In this document: piece after piece, positions 22,878 to 31,034 of the stretch | Numbering within the stretch: the first letter of the stretch is position 1 | Layout of the letters: every line of letters starts with the position of its first letter | From: Gemmatimonadota bacterium | Lineage (GTDB): Bacteria > Gemmatimonadota > Gemmatimonadetes > Gemmatimonadales > Gemmatimonadaceae | Direction: 5' to 3' | DNA length: 35,015 nucleotides | NCBI GenBank assembly: GCA_021324635.1 | Contig: JAJPIS010000076.1 | Location: 1 to 35,015 of the forward strand | Notes under the pieces: generated by a model | Told to the model about the DNA's origin: nothing | The model's database searches: none | The model's input: the letters and a program-made list of their open reading frames with translations, nothing else | Program-made: the position numbers and the translations under genes

Positions 22878-24028
22878 CCGGCCCCGCGACCATCCCGCCG
22901 ATCGACGCGACGGAGGCCCGGGGATCGCGCGAGGCCAGTCGGGCGAGCGGCGCCGCCGAGGCGGCGGAGACGGCCGCAGTCGCGGGTGACGGGGCAGGAC
23001 CGACCGGCGTGATGGTCGCCGTGCATACGCGGGCGGGCGTGCACCGATGGCGGGGAGCGGCGGACGCGCTGCCGTTCGATCGGTCACCGGGCAGTCCGTG
23101 GCTGCTCGTGCCGCCGGCCGTGCGGGCGGGGTTCGACGCCGTGTGCGAGGCCGGGACTGCACTGGCCGACACGCCGTTTGGCGCGCCGACCCTCGGCGTC
23201 AAGTGCGGCTGCAACGCCGCCTTCATCGTGCGCCGTCGTGACCCCGAGTCCGAGGAATCCACCGTCTGGATCACCACCGCCCGCGGATGCGCGCCGCCGC
23301 GGAGCGGCCGGATCGAGCGGGCGATGCTTCGCCCCCTGGTGCGGGGCGAGACGGTCGCGCTGGGCGCGGCGGCGCGAGCCGACGGCGGAGGTGGTGTGGC
23401 AGGTCCGGTCGCGGACACCGGGACTGCGGGACTGGCGGCGGGTGGTGAGTGGATCATCTGGACGGCGCGCGAGGTCGACGGGACGCAGGAGCCGATCGAC
23501 GAGCTGCCGCCGCACGCGGCACGGTGGTTCGCGCCCTGGCGCCATCGCCTCGCCGCCCGCGCCGATACGCGGGGCCGCGCGCCCTGGTGGGCGCTCTTCC
23601 GCACCGAGGGCGCATCCTCGGCGACGCCGCGCCTCGTCTGGGCGGACCTCGCCCGGCGGCCGCGCGCGATCGTGCTCGCGGCGGGGGACCCGACGGTGCC
23701 GCTCAACAGTTGCTACGTGCTCCGCACGAGCGACCTGCGCGACGCCGAGGGGCTGCGGGGATTGCTGACGAGCCCTCTGGCGGCCGCCTGGTTGGCCGTC
23801 ATTGCGGAGCCGGCGCGCGGCCTGCACCGCCGGTATCTCGGGTGGACCGTCGGGCTCCTGCCGGTCCCGCACGATTGGGAGCGCGCCCGCGCACTGCTGG
23901 CGCAGGTCGCGCAGGCCAGGACGGCTGGCGCACCGCTCGGGCCGGTGCGGGAAGCGGCCATCGCGGCGCGGGCGTATCGGCTGCCACTCGCGCGGGTGCG
24001 GGCACTGCTCGCGTGGACGACCTGCTGA
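22874..24028 (+). CDS. Detached target-recognition/C-terminal part of the methyltransferase
   Basis: 384-residue protein. After a ~45-residue Ala/Gly/Glu-rich linker comes a conserved block typical of Eco57I-class C-termini: FGAPTLGVKCGCNAAFIVR, then LRPLVRGETVALG, EWIIWTAREVDG, PRLVWADLARRPRAIVLAAG and NSCYVLRTSDLRD. In related enzymes this region supplies DNA target recognition. It lacks any SAM motif and so should work only with the 20529-22877 protein. The GTG at 22874 overlaps the upstream stop as GTGA. The segment could also be read as the product of a frame shift between the two genes; the low-complexity linker at the break is where an insertion or deletion would do least harm. It overlaps the translocase gene by 16 bases. 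Confidence 0.8.
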   Translation: MTGPATIPPIDATEARGSREASRASGAAEAAETAAVAGDGAGPTGVMVAVHTRAGVHRWRGAADALPFDRSPGSPWLLVPPAVRAGFDAVCEAGTALADTPFGAPTLGVKCGCNAAFIVRRRDPESEESTVWITTARGCAPPRSGRIERAMLRPLVRGETVALGAAARADGGGGVAGPVADTGTAGLAAGGEWIIWTAREVDGTQEPIDELPPHAARWFAPWRHRLAARADTRGRAPWWALFRTEGASSATPRLVWADLARRPRAIVLAAGDPTVPLNSCYVLRTSDLRDAEGLRGLLTSPLAAAWLAVIAEPARGLHRRYLGWTVGLLPVPHDWERARALLAQVAQARTAGAPLGPVREAAIAARAYRLPLARVRALLAWTTC

Positions 24029-26493
24029 GCGCGCGGGCGGTGCCGCTCGACGCCGTGCGCGGGGCGATCGCCCGATGCTGGCTGGGCGGATCACTCGGGG
24101 CGGAGCACGTCGAGGCTGGCCGCGACGCGCCAGGCGAGTCCGGGCCGTGCGCGGCCCACCTCGGATCGATCGTTCTCAGACCACATCAGGTGGCGGCCGT
24201 CCGCGAGCTCCGTGCGATTCTGCGCGCGGCGGGAGGGGCGGTACTGGCCGATGATGTCGGCACCGGGAAGACCTACGTCGCCCTCGCGCTCGCCCGCGAC
24301 GCGCGCGCGCCGGCCGTGGTCGCGCCGGCGGGGCTGCGCGCGATGTGGGACGATGCGGCGGCCCGGGCCGGCGTGTCGCTGGCGCTGCTCACGACCGAGT
24401 CGCTGAGCCGTGGCTCGGCGCGGCCGCATCTCCCCGAGCCGTGCGATCTGCTCGTGGTCGACGAGGCGCATCACTTCCGTAACGCACGCACGGCGCGCTA
24501 CCGCGCGCTCATGCGCCTGTCGGCCCAGACGCCGGTGCTGCTCGTCACCGCCACGCCCGTCCACAACCGGACCGCCGATCTCGCGACGCTCCTCGGGCTC
24601 TTCCTCGGCGGGCGCGCGTGGACGCTGACCGATGCCGATCGGTCCCGTTACGTCGTGCGGCGACGGGTGGCCGAGCTGCGGCCCGCTGGCGGCGGTCCCT
24701 CGGGCGACGCGCGGGGGACCGCCGCTCACTGGCCGGCGGTCGACGGTCCGCACCTCCTTCGGAGCGCCGACGACGCGGACACGGCCCAGGCGCTGGTGGA
24801 GCTGCCGCCGGCGCTGCCGGCGCGCGGGGCGGGTGAGGCGGGCGCACTGGCCGTGATCGGGCTCATGCGCCAGTGGGCGTCGAGCGCCGGTGCGCTCCGG
24901 GCAGCCCTCGAGCGCCGTGCTGCGCGGGCTGCGGCGCTCGCCGCGGCGCTCGAGTCGGGTCGGCACCCGTCGGACCGGGAGCTCCGTGCCTGGTGCGTGG
25001 GGGAGGGCGCCCAGCAGCTCGCCTTCCCGGAGCTGCTCGTGCCGGCGGCGCCGGTCGCCGAGGGCCTCCTGGACGCGCTCCGAGCCCACGCCGAGGGGGT
25101 ACGGCGCCTCGCGAGCCGGCTGGCCCGGGCGCCGGATCCGGATATCGCGCGCGCCGACCGGCTCCGTGCGATCGTTGCGGCACACGCGGGCACGCCGGTC
25201 GTCGCGTTCAGTGGTTACGAGGACACGGTCCGGGCCCTCTATCGGTTGCTCGTCCGCGACGTGCGCGTCTGCGCACTCACGGCCGGCGGCGGGACGATCG
25301 TCGGCGGCCGACTCTCGCGCGCCGCGGTGACGGCGCAATTGGCCCGCGATCCGCGGCGGCCCGGCAGTGGCTCGGCCGCCGAGCGCATCGACCTCCTCCT
25401 CACGACCGATCTGCTGTCGGAAGGCGTGAACCTCCACGCCGCCGGCGTGGTCGTCCATCTCGACCTCCCCTGGACTCCCGCGCGACTCGAGCAGCGCGTG
25501 GGGCGTGTCGCGCGGATGGGCAACCCGTATCCCTCCGTCACGGTGTACGCCTTCGCGCCGCCGGCGTCCTCGGAAGTGGTCCTCCAGCTCGAGCGCCGAC
25601 TGCATGCGAAAGTGGCCGCGGCGGCGCGCGCGGTCGGCATGGCGGGGTCGATCGTGCCCTCGCTGGTCGCGGGCCTCGGCGACGGTGTGCCCGGACGGGT
25701 ATCGCTCGCGGCCGGGCTACCCGAGTGCACGGCAACGGCCCGGGACGTCGTGCGGGCGTGGGGACGACGCTGGGCCTCGCGCCTCGCGCGGGGCGGCGCG
25801 CAGGGTCCCTGGGGGGCGGGGAGGCCGGCCGCGGACCGTGTGTGCGCGAACGGAGGGCCGGTCGAGCCCGGCGGCGGTGACGAGAGCGACGCCGGTGACC
25901 GGGCCGTGGTCTACGCCGCCGTGCGGGGCACGCGACCGGGGTTCCTGGCGGCCGGGATGCTGGATGGACGGCCGGTGCTGATCGGATCGACCGGCGGGTC
26001 GGCCAGCGATGCGCCGGACATCGTCGCCGCGGCGGTGCAGGCAGCGGACAGCGCGGGTGGCGCACCAGCTGCGCCGCACCCGGCGGCGTTGCGGGGGGCG
26101 GCCGATGCGCTCCAGCGCTGGTGGGCGGCGCGGCGCGCCACCGACACCGTGGGCCTGACCGATCTGGCGGCGGTCGGGGTCCGCCATCGGGTGTTGCGGC
26201 GCATCGCGAGCGTGGTTCGGCGCACGCCGGCGCATGCCCGACCGCGGATCCTGGCGCTCGCGAGCCGGGCGCGCCGAGCGGCCACCGCGCCGTTCGGGGC
26301 CGGGGCGGAGGGGGTGCTGCGCGAGCTCGCCGACGCGCAACTCCCCGAGGTCGCCTGGCTGCGGGCCGTGGGCGCCTTCGGCGACGCGTTCGCCGCGCGG
26401 CACGCCGCATCGCTCGGCCACGATCGGGAATCGGAGCTCCGGATCGGCGCCGTGCTGTTGATCGTCCAGGAGGACGACCACCGAGCGGGATGA
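24013..26493 (+). CDS. SNF2-family DNA translocase/helicase
   Basis: 826-residue superfamily-2 ATPase. Motif I is D80-DVGTGKT (DEMGLGKT in most SNF2 proteins), motif II D150-EAHHFRN, motif III V178-TATPVHN, motif V LLLTTDLLSEGVNLHAAG and motif VI Q494-RVGRVARMG with both arginines. It should hydrolyse ATP and translocate on double-stranded DNA. Residues 200-400 are a long helical insertion and residues 520-826 a C-terminal region I cannot assign; it contains no nuclease or phospholipase-D motif. DrmD of class 1 DISARM and RapA-like proteins have the same core. Start GTG 24013 lies inside the preceding gene, giving tight translational coupling of all three genes. Confidence 0.88.
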   Translation: MDDLLSARAVPLDAVRGAIARCWLGGSLGAEHVEAGRDAPGESGPCAAHLGSIVLRPHQVAAVRELRAILRAAGGAVLADDVGTGKTYVALALARDARAPAVVAPAGLRAMWDDAAARAGVSLALLTTESLSRGSARPHLPEPCDLLVVDEAHHFRNARTARYRALMRLSAQTPVLLVTATPVHNRTADLATLLGLFLGGRAWTLTDADRSRYVVRRRVAELRPAGGGPSGDARGTAAHWPAVDGPHLLRSADDADTAQALVELPPALPARGAGEAGALAVIGLMRQWASSAGALRAALERRAARAAALAAALESGRHPSDRELRAWCVGEGAQQLAFPELLVPAAPVAEGLLDALRAHAEGVRRLASRLARAPDPDIARADRLRAIVAAHAGTPVVAFSGYEDTVRALYRLLVRDVRVCALTAGGGTIVGGRLSRAAVTAQLARDPRRPGSGSAAERIDLLLTTDLLSEGVNLHAAGVVVHLDLPWTPARLEQRVGRVARMGNPYPSVTVYAFAPPASSEVVLQLERRLHAKVAAAARAVGMAGSIVPSLVAGLGDGVPGRVSLAAGLPECTATARDVVRAWGRRWASRLARGGAQGPWGAGRPAADRVCANGGPVEPGGGDESDAGDRAVVYAAVRGTRPGFLAAGMLDGRPVLIGSTGGSASDAPDIVAAAVQAADSAGGAPAAPHPAALRGAADALQRWWAARRATDTVGLTDLAAVGVRHRVLRRIASVVRRTPAHARPRILALASRARRAATAPFGAGAEGVLRELADAQLPEVAWLRAVGAFGDAFAARHAASLGHDRESELRIGAVLLIVQEDDHRAG

Positions 26494-26495
26494 TA

Positions 26496-26518
26496 CCGGG
26501 CCCGCGATTCGCGCCCGG
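26496..26518 (+). terminator. GC hairpin after the SNF2 gene
   Basis: CCGGGC and GCCCGG arms around an inner GCG/CGC stem with ATT loop, starting three bases after the SNF2 stop. No T-run follows, so termination would be weak or factor-aided. It separates the module from the HAD phosphatase gene. Confidence 0.4.
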
Positions 26519-26567
26519 GAGGGTCGCGTGCCGACGCGCGCGACGGATGGGTTAGCTTAGACCCGCC

Positions 26568-27245
26568 ATGCCAGACGCCCTGCTGCGCGCGGTGCTCTTC
26601 GACCTCGACGGCACACTCGTCGACACCCTCGAGCTGCTCCTCAGCTCGATGCGCCACGCCTTCGACGGGTGGAGCGGGGCCAGACCCACGACCGCCGAGT
26701 GGACGGCCGGGATCGGGACCCCGCTCGCGACACAGTTCGGCGTGTACGCGCCCGATCCGGCCGGTCTGCGCCACCTGACGGAGCGGTATCGGGCGTTCCA
26801 GCGCGCGCATCACGATCGCTTCACGCGCTGCTTCCCCGACGCCGCCGCGACCGTCCGGCGGCTGCACGAGCGTGGTCACCCGCTCGCCGTCGTCACCTCC
26901 AAGGCGAACGACATCGCGGCCCGAACGGTGGCGCATGTGGGCCTGGCCGAGTACCTCCCGGTGATCGTCGGCGTCGAGTCGACGCGCCGCCACAAGCCCG
27001 ATCCCGAGCCCGTCCGATACGCTCTGGAGCAGCTCGGTGTGCCGGCGAGCCGGGCAGTGTTCGTCGGCGACTCCCCACACGATATCGCCGCCGGGAAAGC
27101 GGCGGGGGTCTGCACGATCGCGGCGCTCTGGGGCATCTGCGGACGAGCCGCGCTCGATGCGGCCCGGCCCGACCATGTGCTGGAGCACATCGCCGAGCTG
27201 CCGGCGCTCCTGGATGCGCTGCCCCAGCCGGCGGCCGGCGCCTGA
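26568..27245 (+). CDS. HAD-superfamily phosphatase (phosphoglycolate phosphatase/PpaX-like)
   Basis: 225-residue HAD hydrolase with motif I F-D12-L-D14-GTLVDT, motif II in VVTSKAND, the lysine of motif III in TRRHKPDPEP and motif IV FVGDSPHDIAAGKAAG. The helical cap between motifs I and II is of the C1 type found in Gph and PpaX. It likely removes phosphate from a small metabolite such as 2-phosphoglycolate or from pyrophosphate; the substrate is not fixed by sequence. TAGCTT lies nine bases before the ATG at 26568, again a near-leaderless promoter. Confidence 0.9.
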   Translation: MPDALLRAVLFDLDGTLVDTLELLLSSMRHAFDGWSGARPTTAEWTAGIGTPLATQFGVYAPDPAGLRHLTERYRAFQRAHHDRFTRCFPDAAATVRRLHERGHPLAVVTSKANDIAARTVAHVGLAEYLPVIVGVESTRRHKPDPEPVRYALEQLGVPASRAVFVGDSPHDIAAGKAAGVCTIAALWGICGRAALDAARPDHVLEHIAELPALLDALPQPAAGA

Positions 27246-27383
27246 GCGACGGCCCGGGGCGCCCGTGCACCCCCGGACGGCGGGATCCGGCCCGGCGACC
27301 CGGAGGCCGGAGCATCTCGGCCGATTCAAACGATTTAGGGCTCCGGGCCATCCTATCTCCCGAGACCATGATCGAATCTCCGC

Positions 27384-28055
27384 ATGTCACCTCTGCCCGA
27401 CGTGGCCCTGCCTGAGACCGAGCCGAACCATGAGCGGCCCTGGGAGCCGCGCGATGCCGGTGCCGGGGACGAGAGCGGGACGGCGGTCAGCAGCATGATG
27501 GCCGACGTGGCGCTCGCGGCGGCGGGCGATCGGGTGGCCTTCGAGCGGGTGTACCGCGCGCATGTCGACCGCGTCTACTCGATCTGCATGCGGATGACGA
27601 CCGACCGGACGACGGCGGAGGAGCTGACGCAGGACACCTTCGTCCGGGCGTGGGAGAAGCTGGGCCTGTTCCGCGGCGAGAGCAGCTTTGCGACCTGGCT
27701 TCATCGCCTGGCCGTGAACGTGGTGCTCAATGCGCGCAAGACCGAAGGCCGCACCCGGCGGCGGTTGGTCGCGAGCACGGACGAGGCGGACGAGGATGCG
27801 GCCGGCGGGATCGGAGGCGGGGCCGGGGGTGGCTGGGAGCCATCGGCGAAGCTGCCGTTCGCTCCCGGGGAGTGGATGGACATCGAGGCCGCGATCGCGC
27901 GGCTTCCGGCGGGCGCGCGGCGGGTGTTCGTGCTGCACGACGTCGAGGGATACCGACACGAGGAGATCGGGGCCATGCTCGGGATCACGGCTGGCGGCAG
28001 CAAAGCACAGCTCCACCGGGCGCGGATGCTCATACGGGAGGCGCTGGACCGATGA
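27384..28055 (+). CDS. ECF sigma-70 family RNA polymerase sigma factor
   Basis: 223-residue ECF sigma factor. Region 2 is FERVYRAHVDRVYSICMRMT through ELTQDTFVRAWEKLGLFRGE and FATWLHRLAVNVVL; region 4 is ARLPAGARRVFVLHDVEGY then RHEEIGAMLGITAGGSKAQL. The first ~45 residues precede region 2 and are family-variable. The linker between regions 2 and 4 is longer than usual and has a GGIGGGAGGG run. It is joined by ATGA to the anti-sigma gene. TATCTC (27354-27359) may be its -10. A second ATG eight bases after it (27368) opens only a 15-codon frame. The circuit probably senses the envelope. Confidence 0.93.
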   Translation: MSPLPDVALPETEPNHERPWEPRDAGAGDESGTAVSSMMADVALAAAGDRVAFERVYRAHVDRVYSICMRMTTDRTTAEELTQDTFVRAWEKLGLFRGESSFATWLHRLAVNVVLNARKTEGRTRRRLVASTDEADEDAAGGIGGGAGGGWEPSAKLPFAPGEWMDIEAAIARLPAGARRVFVLHDVEGYRHEEIGAMLGITAGGSKAQLHRARMLIREALDR

Positions 28056-28951
28056 TGACCTGGCGAGATGAAACCGGGCGTGGAGAAGACGCCGCGACAG
28101 GCTGCGAGGCCTTCGAGTCAGCGCTTCCCGATTACCTGGACGGATCGCTGGACGCCGAACGGTCGGACATGGCGCGGAGCCACATCGCGTCCTGCGATCG
28201 CTGTCGGTCGCTCGTCCGTGACCTCGAGTCGATTCGGGGACGGGCCGCGGCACTGCCGGTGCTCCGCCCATCGCGTGACCTGTGGGCGGGCATCGAGGCG
28301 CGAATCCAGGGGGCGCGCGACGAGCGGTCGGGCGCGGACGCGTCCGCTGACGTGATGCCGGTGCAGGTCGGGAAGCGCGGGCGGCCGGGGTCGGCGCGCG
28401 CCCACGCCATGAGGCGCTGGTTCGGCGAGCGGCAGCGTGCGCGCTCGGTGGCGCTCGCGGCGGGACTCGTGATCGCGACAGCTGCCGTGACGTTCACGGC
28501 GACCTGGCAGTGGACGCACCAGCAGCCGGTCACACCGCGGTCGACCACGGGCGGATCGAGTCAGGTGGCGGCCGCCGGGCCGGCGGGAGCGACGCCCGGG
28601 GCAGGTGTCCAGCGCACGCCGGCCGACCGGCCGTCCGCCCCGAGTCGCTCCGGACCGACGGCGGGGCGCGTGGAGTCGGTCGCCCGCGCGATTCCGAGCC
28701 CCGAGTTCCTGTACGATCGGCAGATCGATGCATTGCACACCATCCTCGTTCAGCGCCGCAGCCAACTGGATCCGAAGACCGTCGCCGTCGTCGAGCGGAA
28801 TCTCCGGCTCATCGACACGGCGATCGCGGAGAGCAAGGCGGCACTGGCGCACGATCCGGCGAACCGCTTCCTCGCGGACCAATTGAATCACGCCCTGGAC
28901 ACGAAGCTGGAGCTGCTGCAAACGGCCGCGTTGCTCCCGAGTCGGACATGA
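28052..28951 (+). CDS. Zinc-finger anti-sigma factor
   Basis: 299-residue protein with an N-terminal zf-HC2 domain: CEAFESALPDYLDGSLDAER followed by SHIASCDRC (the H-x3-C-x2-C zinc motif), one membrane helix at about residues 131-151 (SVALAAGLVIATAAVTFTAT) and an outward C-terminal helical domain (residues ~210-299, LYDRQIDALHTILVQRRSQL). It should hold the ECF sigma factor at the membrane and release it on signal. A disordered P/G/S/T-rich stalk separates the membrane helix from the outer domain. The ATG at 28052 overlaps the sigma stop (ATGA); its own stop overlaps the next start the same way. Confidence 0.9.
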   Translation: MMTWRDETGRGEDAATGCEAFESALPDYLDGSLDAERSDMARSHIASCDRCRSLVRDLESIRGRAAALPVLRPSRDLWAGIEARIQGARDERSGADASADVMPVQVGKRGRPGSARAHAMRRWFGERQRARSVALAAGLVIATAAVTFTATWQWTHQQPVTPRSTTGGSSQVAAAGPAGATPGAGVQRTPADRPSAPSRSGPTAGRVESVARAIPSPEFLYDRQIDALHTILVQRRSQLDPKTVAVVERNLRLIDTAIAESKAALAHDPANRFLADQLNHALDTKLELLQTAALLPSRT

Positions 28952-29985
28952 CCGCCTCCCTTCTCTTCCCGATGCAGACCACCACCATGTCGCGAGCCAC
29001 TACCACCACCCTGAGACTCTCGCTGCTCGCCCTGTTGGGCGGCCCGGGCGGGCTCGGACTCCCGCGCATCGTGCAGGCCCAGGCCGGTGGCCGGGCGGAG
29101 CCCGGAACCGTCGAGCAGACCGTGACCGACGGCGACGACGGCGCGACGATCGACACGACCCTCCCCTTCGCAGCGAGCGGCGGGGTGGTCGATCTGAGCC
29201 TGATCTCGGGCGAGATCACGGTCAGGGGCTGGGGACGAAACGAGGCGCGTGTGCACGTCTCGAGTGAGGACGTGCCCGTCCGCTTCGAGCACGGCCCCTC
29301 GCGGATCCTCCTCGAGGTCGATCACGGGCGGCACGAGGACAGCGACAACGATGTGCAGTACGACATCACCGTTCCGACCGGGACGCGGGTCCTGATGCAC
29401 AGCACCTCCGGGGACCTCCACGCCCGTGGCACGCACGGCGAGATCGAAGCGCGATCGGTGAGCGGCGATGTCGACGTCGATGATGTCGTGCGGATGGCCA
29501 CGCTCGAGAGCGTCTCCGGTAGCGTCCGGGCACGCGACGTCGAAGGCGACATCCGGGCGCGATCGGTGAGCGGGGACATCGACCTGGACGCGGTCCACGG
29601 CGACGTGACGGTGTCGTCGGTCAGCGGACACGGGTACGTCACGGGCGGCCGCTCGCGCGTCCTGCGCATGGAGACCGTGAGCGGAGATCTGTCGTACGCG
29701 GGGACCCTCGATCCGACCGGGACCTATGATTTCCGCGCCCACTCGGGCGCCGTGCGGCTCGAGATCCCGCCGGACGCGGGCGCGACGCTGTCGATCGACA
29801 GCTTCAGCGGTGAGATCGCGACCGACTTTCCGATCACCATCCAGCCGCAGGGCACCGACGACCATGGCCCGATGCGCCACCACCTGGACACGACGTTGGG
29901 TCGGGGCGGCGCGCACGTGACGATCTCCACCTTCAGCGGCGACGTCGAGCTACGGCGGACCGGCAGCCGCTCGCACCCGGAGTGA
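28948..29985 (+). CDS. Secreted DUF4097 beta-helix protein
   Basis: 345-residue protein with a signal peptide (TLRLSLLALLGGPGGLGLPR then VQAQA) and a DUF4097/putative adhesin domain. The repeat core reads as successive ~20-residue strands containing SVSGD, SVSGS, SVSGH and SFSGD, which form the stacked turns of a right-handed beta-helix in this family. It probably works outside the cytoplasmic membrane; the family's function is not established. It is coupled to the anti-sigma gene (ATGA) and followed 7 bases later by a second DUF4097 gene. MTASLLF may precede the true signal; an ATG at 28972 or 28987 would shorten the N-terminus. Confidence 0.87.
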   Translation: MTASLLFPMQTTTMSRATTTTLRLSLLALLGGPGGLGLPRIVQAQAGGRAEPGTVEQTVTDGDDGATIDTTLPFAASGGVVDLSLISGEITVRGWGRNEARVHVSSEDVPVRFEHGPSRILLEVDHGRHEDSDNDVQYDITVPTGTRVLMHSTSGDLHARGTHGEIEARSVSGDVDVDDVVRMATLESVSGSVRARDVEGDIRARSVSGDIDLDAVHGDVTVSSVSGHGYVTGGRSRVLRMETVSGDLSYAGTLDPTGTYDFRAHSGAVRLEIPPDAGATLSIDSFSGEIATDFPITIQPQGTDDHGPMRHHLDTTLGRGGAHVTISTFSGDVELRRTGSRSHPE

Positions 29986-29992
29986 CCACCCG

Positions 29993-30934
29993 ATGACCCG
30001 AAACCAGGGCGTGGAACTCGACCTCGGCCGCGCGCTCCGGACACTCGCCGGCGGTGTCGCGATCGCCGCCGCGATGCCGGTCGTCGCTGCGGCGGCACCT
30101 GCGGCGGCACCTGCGGCGGCCCTTGCATCGTCGGCCGCCGTGCCGCCGGGCCGGGGAGTGACCGACGCGACCCGCGGCGACACGGCGACGGACTTCCACT
30201 GGACGGGGCATGTCGATGCCCACCGATGGGTCCGAGTCCGGAACCTGTCCGGGTCGATCCGGGTGGACCGGGCGCCCGGCGCCGATGTCGAGATCCGGGG
30301 ACACAAGCGCTGGCGCCGTGGGAACCCCGACGATGTGCGGTTCGCGATGTCTCGGACGGGGCCGGGCGACGGCGACGTCCTCGTCTGTGCGCTGTGGGGC
30401 GACGAGAGCCGGTGCGACGAGCATGCCTACGACTCGGACTCGCGCCACCATCACGCGCACGATGATGACGTCAGCGTGGACTTCACGGTGCTCCTCCCGG
30501 CGGGCGTCAAGGTGCTCGCCGGGACGGTGAACGGCGAGGTCCAGGTGGAGGGCGTCACGGAGGAAGTCGACGCGTCCAGCGTCAATGGCCGTGTCGAGGC
30601 GGCATCGTCGGGGGGTCCGGTGCGGGCGTCGAGCGTGAACGGCTCCGTCGATGCGCGCATGGGCACGATCGGCGCAGGCTCGCGCCTGACGCTCGAGTCG
30701 GTGAACGGATCGGTGTCGGTGACGCTGCCGGCCGATCTCCGGGCCGAGGTCGACCTCACGACGACGAACGGGTCGGTGCAGTCGGACTTCCCGATCGCGG
30801 TACTCGGCTCCCTCGATCGGCGGCATCTGCACGGCACGATCGGGGGCGCGCCGGGGACCGCCGGCGGGGGCACGCCGGAGCTCCGCATCGAGACGGTGAA
30901 CGGGTCGATCGCGCTTCGCAAAGGGTCGGCGTGA
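29993..30934 (+). CDS. Second secreted DUF4097 protein
   Basis: 313-residue companion of the preceding gene. The hydrophobic signal peptide contains a 12-bp DNA duplication that encodes AAAPAAAPAAAL. The mature part has an acidic/His-rich loop (HHHAHDDD) and then repeated strands with SVNGE, SVNGR, SVNGS and TVNGS, so the turn motif is VNG where the first paralogue has VSG. A metal-binding role of the His/Asp loop is possible but unproven. It starts with an ATG 7 bases after the previous stop and is followed at once by a terminator hairpin, so it closes the sigma operon. Confidence 0.87.
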   Translation: MTRNQGVELDLGRALRTLAGGVAIAAAMPVVAAAAPAAAPAAALASSAAVPPGRGVTDATRGDTATDFHWTGHVDAHRWVRVRNLSGSIRVDRAPGADVEIRGHKRWRRGNPDDVRFAMSRTGPGDGDVLVCALWGDESRCDEHAYDSDSRHHHAHDDDVSVDFTVLLPAGVKVLAGTVNGEVQVEGVTEEVDASSVNGRVEAASSGGPVRASSVNGSVDARMGTIGAGSRLTLESVNGSVSVTLPADLRAEVDLTTTNGSVQSDFPIAVLGSLDRRHLHGTIGGAPGTAGGGTPELRIETVNGSIALRKGSA

Positions 30935-30938
30935 CAGG

Positions 30939-30960
30939 GCCGCCCCCGTGCGGGGGCGGC
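30939..30960 (+). terminator. Terminator of the ECF sigma operon
   Basis: Nine-bp perfect GC stem GCCGCCCCC/GGGGGCGGC with a GTGC loop, five bases after the last DUF4097 stop, followed by GCGGTTT. The T-run is short. Confidence 0.65.
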
Positions 30961-30998
30961 GCGGTTTGCCGGGTGGGAGCGTGGTCGTCACTCCGGTG

Positions 30999-31004
30999 TA
31001 TATT
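30999..31004 (+). promoter_or_regulatory. -10 box of the Bax-inhibitor gene
   Basis: TATATT followed by a ~24-base leader that contains a GGAG Shine-Dalgarno (near 31025-31028). Unlike the leaderless genes, this -10 box is 30 bases from the ATG. Confidence 0.55.
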
Positions 31005-31034
31005 TCACCCGACCGATCTTCCACGGAGCAGACC

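Noticed and set aside
20529-26493. Complete DISARM or BREX locus
   Set aside because: No DrmA, DrmB, DrmC, PglZ, BrxC or BrxA-like gene is present within the window on either side.
27368-27415. 15-codon upstream reading frame before the sigma factor
   Set aside because: The ATG is eight bases from a TATCTC box but the peptide has no conserved feature and overlaps the sigma start; support is too weak.
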